Positions 27,323 through 36,435 of a DNA stretch of 64,000 nucleotides are shown here, piece by piece. The position numbers and the translations under genes were made by a program. Origin of the DNA: JBGSUZ01 sp963677505 (GTDB lineage: Bacteria > Bacillota > Clostridia > Peptostreptococcales > Acidaminobacteraceae); the NCBI GenBank assembly GCA_963677505.2, contig CAXXWB010000004.1, positions 202,560 through 266,559 on the forward strand, given 5' to 3'. The notes under the pieces were generated by a model. It saw only the letters and a list, made by a program, of their open reading frames with translations, was not told the DNA's origin and did no database searches. Position 1 is the first letter of the stretch, and the number at the start of each line of letters is the position of its first letter.

Positions 27323-28894
27323 TTATAGATATTCATTGGTCATGCGTAAAGTGCCAGGTATTTCATAAATTTCATCTATAACTTGATTGCGCCCTTTTTC
27401 TTTAGCCAAATACATCGCTTGGTCTGCAAGATTAATTATCGCCATTATATTGATAGCTCTTTGATTGGTGGCATTGACAACTGCTAGACCTATACTGACC
27501 GTTACCGTAATAAGCTCTTCTTCATAAGAAATTTTAGCCATTTCTATCTCTTTTCGAATATTTTCTGCCACCTTTAGAGCATTTTCTCTGTCAGCATTGG
27601 ACAAAACAGCCACAAATTCTTCACCACCGTATCTGCCTACGATATCAATGCTTCGAATTTTTTTCTTAATAATCTGAGCCACGTTGTAAATCACTTCATC
27701 TCCCGCCAAATGGCCGTATTGGTCATTGACGTTTTTAAAATGATCGATGTCTATCATTAGAACTGACAAATGATCGTAGTATCTCATGGCTCGAATGGCT
27801 TCCTTTTCTGCTTCTTCAAGGAGCTTCCTACGATTATAAACTTGGGATAATGCGTCAAAACTTGCCAATTGGTCTAACTTTTCAACCATTTGTTTTTCCA
27901 AGGTCACATCTCTAAAGAAAATAACCTTTCCAACAATTTCATTTTTCACTTCAAGGATTGAAGTTCTAAACTCATAATATCGGTTTATCGAATCTGTAAT
28001 AACCTGCATAGTAAATATTGAATCCTCCTGATTCATGAGGTTGACGCCATAATCAAAGGCCTTAACGTTAATACCTATATTATCAGCATTCATCCAAGAA
28101 AAAACACTGGTGGCTGCTTCGTTATACTCAACTAAGTGATTTTTATTGTCTACCACCAAAATTGCCTCATCAATTTCTTCAAAAACTACGGATTTTACAA
28201 TTTCCCTAAGCTCCAGCACCTCATATTTAAACAGAGCAAAACCGTACAGAATAGCCAGTACGAGAAGTCCAAAAGGCGTTATATCCAAGCCAATTGGCGT
28301 AAGACCTAACAGATAAACAACATTACAAAGGACGGGTGTAATTGTTCCTGAAAACATAATCAGGGCTTGAGACTGGATCATTATATTTTTTGAAGTTCTC
28401 CAAATTTTATAGAATAAAAAAGAACCGAATAAAATAATTGCATAGGAATATAAACTATAAAAGTAATACCAAGGTCCTCTCGTTAAAACAGCAACAATAA
28501 CATCCCCTGAGATTCTATAGTCGATTTGTTGGTATAATATGTGAAAATAGTCGTTGCTGACATTGAAAAATAAGGTGAGCAGCGGTACGACCATAATTGA
28601 TATACCTAATTTAAATGAGACGTGACGGTTATAATAAAACTTATAGGAGAACATAAACCAAAAAACAGTCATAAAAGGCGCGCCAAAATACTCCATCTTC
28701 AAACATACCCGAAGCTGTTCAATAGTTGTGGCTTTTAGTTCAAGACTGTAGCCAATAATGTAAATACCAACCGCTAAGCACATCAGTGCAAATAAACTGG
28801 CATTTCGGCTTCTTTTCTTTATTAGGGCGTACAGAAAGAAATAGACAAAAACTATTCCTATGCCCATAAATAGATTGGAGACGTGATACAGCAT
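27323..28894 (-). CDS. Diguanylate cyclase with N-terminal 7TM sensor and PAS domain
   Basis: 523-residue membrane protein. Residues 1-220 contain seven hydrophobic segments of the histidine-kinase N-terminal 7TM type. A PAS-like region (about 225-340, EEIDEAILVVDNKNHLVEYN) links to a GGDEF domain (about 355-515) with active site GRYGGEEF and upstream DIDHFKNVNDQYGH. An RxxD inhibitory site is not obvious. It makes cyclic di-GMP in response to an unknown signal. ATG at 28894 follows TAGGAGAG. It opposes the HD-GYP proteins in this window. Confidence 0.85.
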   Translation of the reverse strand: MLYHVSNLFMGIGIVFVYFFLYALIKKRSRNASLFALMCLAVGIYIIGYSLELKATTIEQLRVCLKMEYFGAPFMTVFWFMFSYKFYYNRHVSFKLGISIMVVPLLTLFFNVSNDYFHILYQQIDYRISGDVIVAVLTRGPWYYFYSLYSYAIILFGSFLFYKIWRTSKNIMIQSQALIMFSGTITPVLCNVVYLLGLTPIGLDITPFGLLVLAILYGFALFKYEVLELREIVKSVVFEEIDEAILVVDNKNHLVEYNEAATSVFSWMNADNIGINVKAFDYGVNLMNQEDSIFTMQVITDSINRYYEFRTSILEVKNEIVGKVIFFRDVTLEKQMVEKLDQLASFDALSQVYNRRKLLEEAEKEAIRAMRYYDHLSVLMIDIDHFKNVNDQYGHLAGDEVIYNVAQIIKKKIRSIDIVGRYGGEEFVAVLSNADRENALKVAENIRKEIEMAKISYEEELITVTVSIGLAVVNATNQRAINIMAIINLADQAMYLAKEKGRNQVIDEIYEIPGTLRMTNEYL

Positions 28895-29030
28895 ATAAAT
28901 CTCTCCTAACGTTGACAATGGCGATAATTTATATATTCCCCAAATACGATGAATCTACCAAAAAGTAAACCTTTGCCATCTGTACTTCTAGATTGAGCCT
29001 ATTTATTATAAATAATAATAGAAATCAAAA

Positions 29031-29747
29031 CTACCCGCTTAGCGGGTAGTTTGTTCCGCCCTATAAGGGCATGTTGCCCGCGTGAGCCTTAAGGCTCATT
29101 GATTTGGTTCGCCAAACGCTTGCGTTTACTGGCTGCTGCTAAAGCAGCTTTTATTTTTTGCCCTTTTTCGCTGCTTGCTCACCCGTAAACGGGTCAACAT
29201 ATTCCATGATACTTATTTGATCATTAGCTATATCCTCTTGGAGTTGATTTTTCACATATTCTCTTATTGCTTTTTCATTTCTTCCTACTGTATCTACATA
29301 GTAACCGCTACACCAAAAATGACGATTTCCGTACTTATATTTCAAGTTTGCGTGTTTATCAAATATCATCAAAGAACTTTTTCCTTTTAGATATCCCATA
29401 ATACTCGAAACACTATGCTTTGGCGGTATTTCGATAACCATATGAACATGGTCAGAACAAGCCGTCGCTTCTAGAATTTTTACGCCCTTTTGTTCACACA
29501 GTTTCCTCAGTATTTTTCCTACATCTGTCTTAATTTTTCCATAAATCGCTTGTCGTCTATACTTTGGTGCAAACACTACGTGATATTTACAATTCCAAGT
29601 TGTGTGTGCTAAACTGTTCTTATCCAATTTCGGATCCTCCTTTTATTAGAAAATAGCGGTTGGCGAACCACCATTATTCTAACAAAAGGAGGTATTCTTT
29701 TTGGGCAAAGCTAAAGCTCTTTGGAACCCCCGGTAGAACCGGGGGTT
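29031..29747 (-). mobile_element. IS200/IS605-family element (IS200-like, tnpA only)
   Basis: About 717 bases with one Y1 transposase gene. There are no terminal inverted repeats; instead both ends carry imperfect-palindrome hairpins as in this family: CTACCCGCTTAGCGGGTAG at 29031-29049 and a 10-bp GC-rich hairpin at 29725-29747. Several further small hairpins occur at 29060-29145. The pair GGTTCGCCAA (29106-29115) and TTGGCGAACC (29660-29669) are inverted copies. No tnpB is present. Confidence 0.75.
29151..29627 (-). CDS. tnpA: IS200/IS605 family transposase TnpA
   Basis: 158-residue HUH-type single-strand transposase. It opens AHTTWNCKYHVVFAPKYRR, has the metal-binding histidine pair in SDHVHMVIEIPP (HUH, about residues 60-70) and the catalytic Tyr in GYYVDTVGRNE (about residue 113). 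The length is slightly above the usual 130-155. The Lys-rich tail AAKKGKK is unusual but harmless. The GGAGGATCC site precedes the start. It cuts and joins single-stranded ends at subterminal hairpins. Confidence 0.88.
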   Translation of the reverse strand: MDKNSLAHTTWNCKYHVVFAPKYRRQAIYGKIKTDVGKILRKLCEQKGVKILEATACSDHVHMVIEIPPKHSVSSIMGYLKGKSSLMIFDKHANLKYKYGNRHFWCSGYYVDTVGRNEKAIREYVKNQLQEDIANDQISIMEYVDPFTGEQAAKKGKK

Positions 29748-29762
29748 TTCTGTTCACACAAT

Positions 29763-29802
29763 AAAAAAAAGGTTGTCACAAGTTTACACTTGGACAACCT
29801 TT
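29763..29802 (-). terminator. Terminator of the cold shock gene
   Basis: AAAGGTTGTC and GACAACCTTT (29768-29777, 29793-29802) form a 10-bp outer stem with a 5-bp inner stem, followed on the minus strand by a T tract. Confidence 0.85.
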
Positions 29803-29813
29803 GATGGTTTTAA

Positions 29814-30011
29814 TTATAAGCTAACGATGTTCTCAGCTTGAGGACCTTTAGCGCCTTGAGTTACTTCGAAAGTAACTTTTTCGCCTTCTTCAAGAGTTTT
29901 GAAACCGCTCTTTTGGATTTGTGAGAAGTGTGCGAACACATCTGTGCCGTCTTCTGCTGTGATAAAACCAAAACCTTTTTCTGCATTAAACCATTTTACT
30001 GTACCGTTCAT
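29814..30011 (-). CDS. Cold shock protein (CspA family)
   Basis: 65-residue single OB-fold RNA chaperone. RNP1 is KGFGFIT and RNP2 is VFAHFSQI; the protein is full length for the family. It binds single-stranded nucleic acids and may melt mRNA structures. ATG at 30011 (MNGTVKWFN) is preceded by GGAGG. A long leader of about 126 bases separates it from the promoter, which fits cold-induced regulation. Confidence 0.92.
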   Translation of the reverse strand: MNGTVKWFNAEKGFGFITAEDGTDVFAHFSQIQKSGFKTLEEGEKVTFEVTQGAKGPQAENIVSL

Positions 30012-30143
30012 AATCGATACCTCCAAATTTTATTTTTTCTTTTCCATTTGCAAAACCATGTCACCTAAAATTTAGAGTTGATCAGAAGCGATTCTTCTTT
30101 AAAATTTTAAAGTTGATACTAATGCACATGCAAGAATAAGTTA

Positions 30144-30172
30144 ATTCTACACTAGGTCTAAAGAAATAGCAA
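30144..30172 (-). promoter_or_regulatory. Promoter of the cold shock gene with long 5' leader
   Basis: TTGCTA (plus-strand 30167-30172) and TAGAAT (30144-30149) are 17 bases apart on the minus strand. The start of transcription would be near 30137, giving a leader of about 126 bases, the layout of cold-shock mRNAs. Confidence 0.55.
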
Positions 30173-30300
30173 GGGTTATTATTCAGAATTAAAAAAATTC
30201 TTTTTTGAGACCCACTTACTTGTCTTTTAAATTAAAGATATAAAACAAAAAAGATGGGTATTTTACTAAGGTAGAATCCAATCCAGACGGAGGGCTTAAT

Positions 30301-31575
30301 ATGACGCTTGCAACATACACTTCTCAATTATCCATATCCAATTTTTCTACTACTTTCGCCTTAACCATGACAGTTGTATGCATTTATATGTATTTTCGTT
30401 ATGAAAAATTAAAGAAAGAAACCGCTGCTCAGAATGAGGCTATCCAAAGCGCTCTCTATAAGAGCAATATCTACGAAAAACAACTTATTGAGTTGATTAA
30501 TTTGATTCCCTTTCCCGTCTTTTCAAAAGACCATGAACAGAAATTTATAACGGTGAATGACGCTTATGCCGACTTCTTCGGACTGACACCAAAAGACCTT
30601 GAAGGAAAGCAGGACACTGATATTTACCTAGTTAACGCCTATACGCCTATCAGCCACTTCCGCATTATTGAAGAAGAAGTTCTCCGCGACCATAAGAAAA
30701 TGCATTTAAAAGAATACTTATTAACAGATGCCAAAGGCGTTGACCATATCTACGACATAAAAAAAGTGCCTTTTCCTATTATGGACCAAAGTGAAATAGG
30801 CCTATTAAGTATTGCAGTTGATATTACTGATTTAAAGCGCAAGGAAAATGAGCGAATTAGTGCATTGACTCGTCTTGTCACTAATATTGCCCATCAGTTC
30901 AACACGCCCCTAGGCAATGTCATTTCATCCTCTTCATTTCTAAAAATGCAAAACGATGAGATGATGGCTAAACTAAATAGTCCTTCCCTCACAAGCGGGG
31001 AACTAAGTCAGTTTTTAGAATCCATTGACGATGCAAATAAGGTTATAGAATTGGGCTTGGAGCGGTTGGTCGCTATTGTCAGCGCCTTTAAAGCCCTCAG
31101 TGTCTCTACAGAAAAATTGGTAAGAACCAGTTTCAATTTAACGGAGTTGATTCAATCTGTTGTCGAAGAAGCCTCTTCCTTTAAGTCCATTGCTTGGAGA
31201 TGTCATTTTGATGCAAATACCCAATTGACTTCTTATCAGAATGCCTTAGAACAAGTCTTGAGTCAGCTGGTCTGTAACGCTATTGAACATGCTTTCACAA
31301 CGATGAATACGAAAGAAGAAGTCATTGATTTTTACTATCACATAGAAGATGACTATGCCATTCTAAAGGTCTGCGACAACGGGCCTGGCATTTCAGAAGA
31401 AAACCTCCTACACGCCTTTGACCCCCTATTTACCAGTGCTCAAAATTATGGTCATCTAGGTATCGGTTTAAGTATTGCTTACAATATCACCTGTCAACTT
31501 CTTGATGGTGACATGGACATAAAAAACCGCCCAGAAGGCGGCTTAGAGATCAGTTTAAAATTCAGATGTCATTGA
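30301..31575 (+). CDS. PAS-domain sensor histidine kinase
   Basis: 424 residues. One membrane segment (about 17-32), a PAS domain (about 60-180, LINLIPFPVFSKDHEQKF), a dimerisation helix with the phosphorylated His at about 198 in NIAHQFNTPLG, and an HATPase domain with N box NAIEHAF, G1 CDNGPGIS and GHLGIGLSIAY. The first residues have no clear signal peptide. No response regulator lies next to it. The protein at 59167 has a similar kinase core. Its partner and stimulus are unknown. Confidence 0.85.
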   Translation: MTLATYTSQLSISNFSTTFALTMTVVCIYMYFRYEKLKKETAAQNEAIQSALYKSNIYEKQLIELINLIPFPVFSKDHEQKFITVNDAYADFFGLTPKDLEGKQDTDIYLVNAYTPISHFRIIEEEVLRDHKKMHLKEYLLTDAKGVDHIYDIKKVPFPIMDQSEIGLLSIAVDITDLKRKENERISALTRLVTNIAHQFNTPLGNVISSSSFLKMQNDEMMAKLNSPSLTSGELSQFLESIDDANKVIELGLERLVAIVSAFKALSVSTEKLVRTSFNLTELIQSVVEEASSFKSIAWRCHFDANTQLTSYQNALEQVLSQLVCNAIEHAFTTMNTKEEVIDFYYHIEDDYAILKVCDNGPGISEENLLHAFDPLFTSAQNYGHLGIGLSIAYNITCQLLDGDMDIKNRPEGGLEISLKFRCH

Positions 31576-31584
31576 TATGCCACC

Positions 31585-32433
31585 TTATAATATTTTAACC
31601 GCCAAAATAACAAGCATTATGCCAATAATTTTAACGGCGGTCATCGGCTCGGCAAATAACAAGACACCCACCACCGTTGCCACAATTGGCTCAAGGGTTG
31701 CAATGATCGATGCCTTACTGGTTTCAAGCTTACTTAGACCCTTGGTATACAAGAGAAACGGCGCCACGGTTGACAGCAAACAAAGGAACACTGCATGGAC
31801 TAAAGCACCTGATATTTTTAGCAGGTTAGCCATTTCTGGGATATCTGTAATAGGAATCAGTCCCAAGGTTGCAAAGGCAAATGTGTAAAAAGTAACAGTT
31901 AGTACGCTATATTTTTTTAAGGCATAACGAACAAAAATACTGTAAAGAGCATACCCTAGACCTGAACCTAGTCCCAGCAGAATACCTATGCCAGATACCT
32001 TGACACTGCCATTTTCTGAAAAAACCGTTACCAACAGACAGCCTAAAAAAGTTAGACCTAAAGAAATCCATTTATTTTTGGTCATTTGCTCTTTAAAGAG
32101 CATTACTGACAAGAAGGTGACAATGGTAGGGGCAGTGTATAGTAAAATCGCTGCTACTGAAAGAGATGTCCTTTCTATGGCATTAAAATAGCACCAATTG
32201 AAAAACACAAAACTGATAATGCCTGTCCCAACAAAATATTTGCTATCCTTAAGGGCTATTCTTAAAGATTTAGGATCAGTAAGAACCATATAAGCAAAGA
32301 GACACACCATAGCCCCAAAGGCTCTAACAAATACAATTTGAGTTGCATCAAACCCCAATGCTGACAGTGCTTTGCTGAATATGCCAATGACACCCCAAAA
32401 AACTGCTGCCAAAATAACGTAAATATAGGGCAT
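31585..32433 (-). CDS. EamA/DMT family transporter
   Basis: 282-residue membrane protein with ten segments in two EamA repeats (VFWGVIGIFSKAL and FVRYALKKYSVLTV). Such proteins move metabolites, often out of the cell; the substrate is unknown. ATG at 32433 (MPYIYVIL) has AAGGAGA upstream. It is convergent with the histidine kinase and divergent from the ferritin-like gene. Confidence 0.8.
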   Translation of the reverse strand: MPYIYVILAAVFWGVIGIFSKALSALGFDATQIVFVRAFGAMVCLFAYMVLTDPKSLRIALKDSKYFVGTGIISFVFFNWCYFNAIERTSLSVAAILLYTAPTIVTFLSVMLFKEQMTKNKWISLGLTFLGCLLVTVFSENGSVKVSGIGILLGLGSGLGYALYSIFVRYALKKYSVLTVTFYTFAFATLGLIPITDIPEMANLLKISGALVHAVFLCLLSTVAPFLLYTKGLSKLETSKASIIATLEPIVATVVGVLLFAEPMTAVKIIGIMLVILAVKIL

Positions 32434-32511
32434 TTTCTTCTCCTTATGACCGTTAGGGTAGTTATCTATCGTTTGTACTAAACTTTTTATAAATTCCAAG
32501 GAGGTAATATT

Positions 32512-33027
32512 ATGGGTAAAAAAGCAGTAGACATTGCAAATTTAGATGTAGAAAAATTGATTTTGATGTTAAATGAAGCTTTATCTGAAGAGTGGCTTGC
32601 CTACTATCAGTACTGGATTGGCGCTCGAATTATGGAAGGTCCTATGCGCAGCGAAATCGAACCCGAACTTCTCCTTCACGCCACTCAAGAGTTGGGACAT
32701 GCGGTTCTAGTAGTTGATCGGATTTTACAATTAGGTGGCACTCCCGTTCTCAACCCTAACCAATGGAGTAGTTTTGCAAGATGTGACTACGAAGAACCTG
32801 TTGACCCTTATGTAGAATCAATTCTTGAGCAGAATTTAGCGGGTGAGAGATGTGCCATTCAGCGGTATGAAGAAATTGCACAATACACCATAGGAAAAGA
32901 CCTTATTACATACCAAATAGCAATCACCATTCTCGGCGAAGAACTTGAGCATGAGCACGACATCGAAAGCTTCCTCAGAGACATCGAACGCCTTAAGGAA
33001 GATATTCGAAAATTCCGCTTATCTTGA
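32512..33027 (+). CDS. Ferritin-like domain protein (bacterioferritin/Dps-like)
   Basis: 171-residue four-helix protein. Metal ligands for a diiron site are visible: Glu in LSEEWLAYYQYW, ExxH in ATQELGHAVL, Glu in LAGERCAIQRYEE, and the last ExxH in GEELEHEHD. It could store iron or oxidise a substrate; it is not clearly a classic ferritin. AAGGAGG precedes the ATG. The last nine bases overlap the convergent FAH gene. Confidence 0.78.
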   Translation: MGKKAVDIANLDVEKLILMLNEALSEEWLAYYQYWIGARIMEGPMRSEIEPELLLHATQELGHAVLVVDRILQLGGTPVLNPNQWSSFARCDYEEPVDPYVESILEQNLAGERCAIQRYEEIAQYTIGKDLITYQIAITILGEELEHEHDIESFLRDIERLKEDIRKFRLS

Positions 33028-33882
33028 TGACTTCAATTTATTTTCCAACCTACCGATTCCCTCAATTTCTACAAGGACCTGATCTCCACTTTTAAGCCAA
33101 GCTTGTTGATTTTCAGGGTATCCTAGTATCACACCACTTGGTGTACCTGTAAAGATAATATCCCCCGGCTTTAAGGTCATCTGTTGAGAAAGATAAGAGA
33201 CAATCTCGGCACAGCTGAAAATCATATCTTTTGTATTGCCTCTTTGTCTGACTTCGCCATTGACAGTACAGCAGATTTCAAGACAATTAGGGCTTAACTG
33301 ATCTTGGGTCACAACCATCGGACCGATTGGGGCAAATTGGTCACAAGTTTTACCAATAAGCCACTGGGCTGTTCTAAACTGAAGATCTCTGGCAGAAAGG
33401 TCATTGCCTGCTGTATATCCAAAAACATAATCCAAGGCCTGCTCTTTTCCAATATTTTTAGCGGTTCTGCCCATAATGATGACCAATTCCCCTTCGTAGT
33501 CGATTTTAACCGCATGCTCTGGCAGAGAAATATTTTCTTTATGAGCTGCTAAGGCATTATTAAACTTACTAAAGACCACTGGAAAAACGGGTAAATCCAT
33601 TTGACATTCGTCGGTATGACTCACGTAGTTCAGCCCAATACAGAGAATCTTTTCAGGGTGTAACACAGCAGGTGCAAATGTAATTTCTTCCTCTGGGCAG
33701 TACCACGAAGGATCAGTTGCTCCATCTATGAGCTTTTGTAACTGAGACAGACCTTCATCACCTGAAGCTATAAGATCTTCCATAGATAAGTTCAGCCCTG
33801 ACTTGGAGATGTCTAATATACCCCGCTCAGTATATACACCTAGTTTTACCACATGGTTTGTTATAAAATTTAATAGTTTCAT
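33019..33882 (-). CDS. Fumarylacetoacetate hydrolase family protein
   Basis: 287 residues, complete. The C-terminal FAH fold (about 75-285) shows the metal-binding acids: Glu pair in DYEGELVIIMG and Asp in GNDLSARDLQ, plus the lid region GLNYVSHTDE. These enzymes cut or decarboxylate beta-diketo acids in aromatic degradation or act as oxaloacetate decarboxylases. The true substrate is unknown. The gene stands alone. Confidence 0.82.
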   Translation of the reverse strand: MKLLNFITNHVVKLGVYTERGILDISKSGLNLSMEDLIASGDEGLSQLQKLIDGATDPSWYCPEEEITFAPAVLHPEKILCIGLNYVSHTDECQMDLPVFPVVFSKFNNALAAHKENISLPEHAVKIDYEGELVIIMGRTAKNIGKEQALDYVFGYTAGNDLSARDLQFRTAQWLIGKTCDQFAPIGPMVVTQDQLSPNCLEICCTVNGEVRQRGNTKDMIFSCAEIVSYLSQQMTLKPGDIIFTGTPSGVILGYPENQQAWLKSGDQVLVEIEGIGRLENKLKSSR

Positions 33883-33970
33883 GTAAAGACCTCATTTCTT
33901 TATATTTTCAATTCTTTTATTTTCAATGATTGGCGATGTTTTTCCTAGATTACAGATTGGAGGGTTTGAA

Positions 33971-34456
33971 ATGACTAGTATGACTGAAGTTTGTTGCCCT
34001 GAATTTGATCCAACGCCTTGGGAAGGTGTCACTCACCATTGGGTGGACAAATTATTTCTATGCGACTCCGTCCCTCAACTCTTTCATATGCCTTTACCAG
34101 GTATTTATGGTAAAACCATTTCGAATATGTGGAAAAAAGCTGAACATCTTGGTATTGCCCCTGAAACAAAGGATTTTATGCTATTGTCTTATGATCATTC
34201 CCCATGGAAATCAGAGCTTTATATGAGCGTAACCGCAGATAGCCATGAAGCTGATATTGCAATGTTTAACAGCAATTACATCAGCAAGGTATTCGATGGT
34301 CCTTATAAAAACGTGCCTACATATCTCAAAACCTTTGAAAGCTATTTAGAAACTTCTGGTCAAACAGCAGAAAAGTACTATTTCTATTATACCACCTGTC
34401 CAAAATGCGCCAAGAAATATGGGCATAATTATATTGTCATTTTGGCAAAAATTTAA
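33971..34456 (+). CDS. Conserved protein of unknown function with CCPEFDP and C-terminal CxxC motifs
   Basis: 161-residue soluble protein. It opens with CCPEFDPTPWEGVTHHW and ends with TTCPKCAKKYGHN, two Cys-rich motifs that could bind a metal or form a redox pair. The middle has PWKSELYMSVTAD and VFDGPYKNVP, a pattern I know from many hypothetical proteins of Bacillota and other phyla, sometimes misnamed hydrolase. ATG at 33971 has GGAGGG six bases upstream. No function is assigned. Confidence 0.65.
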   Translation: MTSMTEVCCPEFDPTPWEGVTHHWVDKLFLCDSVPQLFHMPLPGIYGKTISNMWKKAEHLGIAPETKDFMLLSYDHSPWKSELYMSVTADSHEADIAMFNSNYISKVFDGPYKNVPTYLKTFESYLETSGQTAEKYYFYYTTCPKCAKKYGHNYIVILAKI

Positions 34457-34582
34457 TTATTGCTATCACACAAAAAATACTATTCGTGCGTTTATTTTTA
34501 ACGTTTTAATTTTCCTATTTATTTCTTCTTTTTCTTATGCTAAACTGTTGATAAATCACATAAGCGAGAGGGGATATTCGTC

Positions 34583-35464
34583 ATGGAAATTCTAGAGCAG
34601 ACAGCTTTACCTCAAAAAACTCATCGCAACGACCTACTCAAAATAGTAGCTTTGGTCACCATGCTCATTGACCACATAGGTTATCTTTATTTTCCGTATG
34701 AAATGATGTTCAGAACCATTGGTAGGATTGCATTTCCAATCTTTGCTTATCAAGTGGCTTTAGGGTTTCAAAAGACTTCTAGTAGGTCCCGTTACGGGAA
34801 ACGATTGTTTATTTTTGCCTTGATTTCTCAAGTTCCTTATCTATGGTTTAACCCGACTCTTTCCTTTGAATGGCAAGGTCTTAACATTATGTTTACCCTA
34901 CTGTTTTCCTTAGGGGTGCTTCAGTCCCTCGAAACCAGTAAGCTGGCTTGGAGAGAAGTCTTTGCATCTCAAAAAACAAAACTTCCATTGGCTATGGGAT
35001 CTGGTTTATTGACCCTTGCGTTGATTGTCTTACCTGATATACTGGATTTTAATACAGGTATCGGAATTGAGTATGGCTCCACAGGTGTTCTCTTTGTTAT
35101 TCTCTTTTACTTATTTGGGAAGCGATTTTTCCCAATGTTGACTGCCTATGTGGTTTTATCTCTGGCAGGCGGTTATTACTCCGCTGCAAAATGGCTTCAC
35201 TACAGTACTGGCTATTCTATGTGGAAATCCTTAACGTCCTTCGAAACCCTTTACAATCAACATATTTATTACGGAAATACGTTAACAACCCTATCAGGGG
35301 TTTTATTCCAAGCGAGAAGCGTTATGGCTGTTCCTATTATTGACTTTACAAATTGGTTGGAGCAAAACTTCCATTTGAATATTCACCTGAACAAATATGT
35401 GGGATACTGGTTCTACCCTGTTCATATTTCAATATTGCTCATTATTAAGGTTATTATCTCCTAA
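34583..35464 (+). CDS. TraX family membrane protein
   Basis: 293-residue integral membrane protein with about eight segments. It opens with the family signature LLKIVALVTMLIDHIGYLY and RTIGRIAFPIFAYQVALG. TraX was first described as a pilin acetyltransferase of F plasmids, but chromosomal clostridial copies are probably general membrane acyltransferases. It has GAGAGGGG upstream and a strong terminator at 35471. Confidence 0.8.
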   Translation: MEILEQTALPQKTHRNDLLKIVALVTMLIDHIGYLYFPYEMMFRTIGRIAFPIFAYQVALGFQKTSSRSRYGKRLFIFALISQVPYLWFNPTLSFEWQGLNIMFTLLFSLGVLQSLETSKLAWREVFASQKTKLPLAMGSGLLTLALIVLPDILDFNTGIGIEYGSTGVLFVILFYLFGKRFFPMLTAYVVLSLAGGYYSAAKWLHYSTGYSMWKSLTSFETLYNQHIYYGNTLTTLSGVLFQARSVMAVPIIDFTNWLEQNFHLNIHLNKYVGYWFYPVHISILLIIKVIIS

Positions 35465-35470
35465 ACAAGA

Positions 35471-35530
35471 AAGCTGCTCAGTGCTGAGGTTCACCCTAAT
35501 GGGAAACCTTTCACCGAACAGCTTTTTTAT
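35471..35530 (+). terminator. Terminator of the traX-like gene
   Basis: A long imperfect stem with outer AAGCTG / CAGCTT pairing is followed by a T-rich tract at 35522-35535. Confidence 0.75.
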
Positions 35531-35549
35531 TTTTTATGAACACTGCCTC

Positions 35550-36398
35550 TTATTTTTTTACAATAGGAATCCAAACCTCATACTTGGCATTTTCTGAATC
35601 TGCAGTCAGATACACTTCTACATCTGGGGCATTTCCGTACTCATAGCCAGAGGTTGGTAACCACTCCATCACAATGCGTTTTTCCAAATCCTGAACAGAT
35701 TTACCATTGCCTTCTCCTGAGAAAATTGCCCAGGTAGCCTCAGGTACAGTGTAGGTTTCAAAGCCTTCTGGGGCATTATCTGTGCTGGCTACGGCAATAT
35801 AATAGCGCCACTGTTCTTCGCTACCACATGCACTCACACCTAAAACTCCCATAGGGCTAGTGTTCATCATTTCCGCTAACCTTCCTAGGGTACCGTCCAT
35901 AGCCGCTTTGCCCCACATTTTAGGTACCGCTTCAAAATTTTTCTCAATTTCTGTTTCTAACGGTTCTGAAATACCTATGATTCTAAATGCATCCTTCTTC
36001 TCAATCCGATAATTCATCTCACTGGCTCCTTTTATGGTTATATTGAAGCTGATAGAAGGAAAGGATTTGAGAACCACGCCGCTTTTTCTTGCCTCTGTAG
36101 GGGATATGCCCTGCACAGCTTTAAAAGCTCTGTTAAATGCCGTTGGAGATTCATAACCGTATTTCAGCGAGAGGTCTATCACTTTTTCTTTGCCCGTTTG
36201 CAAATCTGCCGCCGCTAAAGACATTTTTCGGCGCCGTATATACTCAGACAAAGGTACGTCTGCCATATAAGTGAACATTCTCTGAAAATGATAGGTGGAA
36301 CAACAAGCAATTTTTGCTACACCATCTAAATCTACGGTCGCTGTTAAATTCTCCTCAATATAATTGACTGCTGCGTTCAACCGTTCTATCCATTCCAT
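35550..36398 (-). CDS. AraC family regulator with GyrI-like effector-binding domain
   Basis: 282-residue regulator. Residues 1-105 hold two helix-turn-helix motifs (DLDGVAKIACCSTYHFQRMF and LSLKYGYESPTAFNRAFKA). Residues 125-282 form a GyrI-like small-molecule domain (FRIIGISEPLETE, EWLPTSGYEYGN). ATG at 36398 (MEWIERLN) follows TAGGAG. It lies next to the methyltransferase and carbonic anhydrase genes; its targets are unknown. Confidence 0.8.
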   Translation of the reverse strand: MEWIERLNAAVNYIEENLTATVDLDGVAKIACCSTYHFQRMFTYMADVPLSEYIRRRKMSLAAADLQTGKEKVIDLSLKYGYESPTAFNRAFKAVQGISPTEARKSGVVLKSFPSISFNITIKGASEMNYRIEKKDAFRIIGISEPLETEIEKNFEAVPKMWGKAAMDGTLGRLAEMMNTSPMGVLGVSACGSEEQWRYYIAVASTDNAPEGFETYTVPEATWAIFSGEGNGKSVQDLEKRIVMEWLPTSGYEYGNAPDVEVYLTADSENAKYEVWIPIVKK

Positions 36399-36435
36399 CG
36401 TTTCAACTCCTAACCTAAGGATACGCTTCTCATGA

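Noticed and set aside
28970..29145. CRISPR-like repeats
   Set aside because: The hairpins differ in sequence, have no regular spacers, and belong to the end of the IS200-like element.
30181..30195. ATTCAGAAT palindrome upstream of the histidine kinase
   Set aside because: Only the 9-base core is symmetrical and the same core occurs inside genes, so chance is likely in AT-rich DNA.
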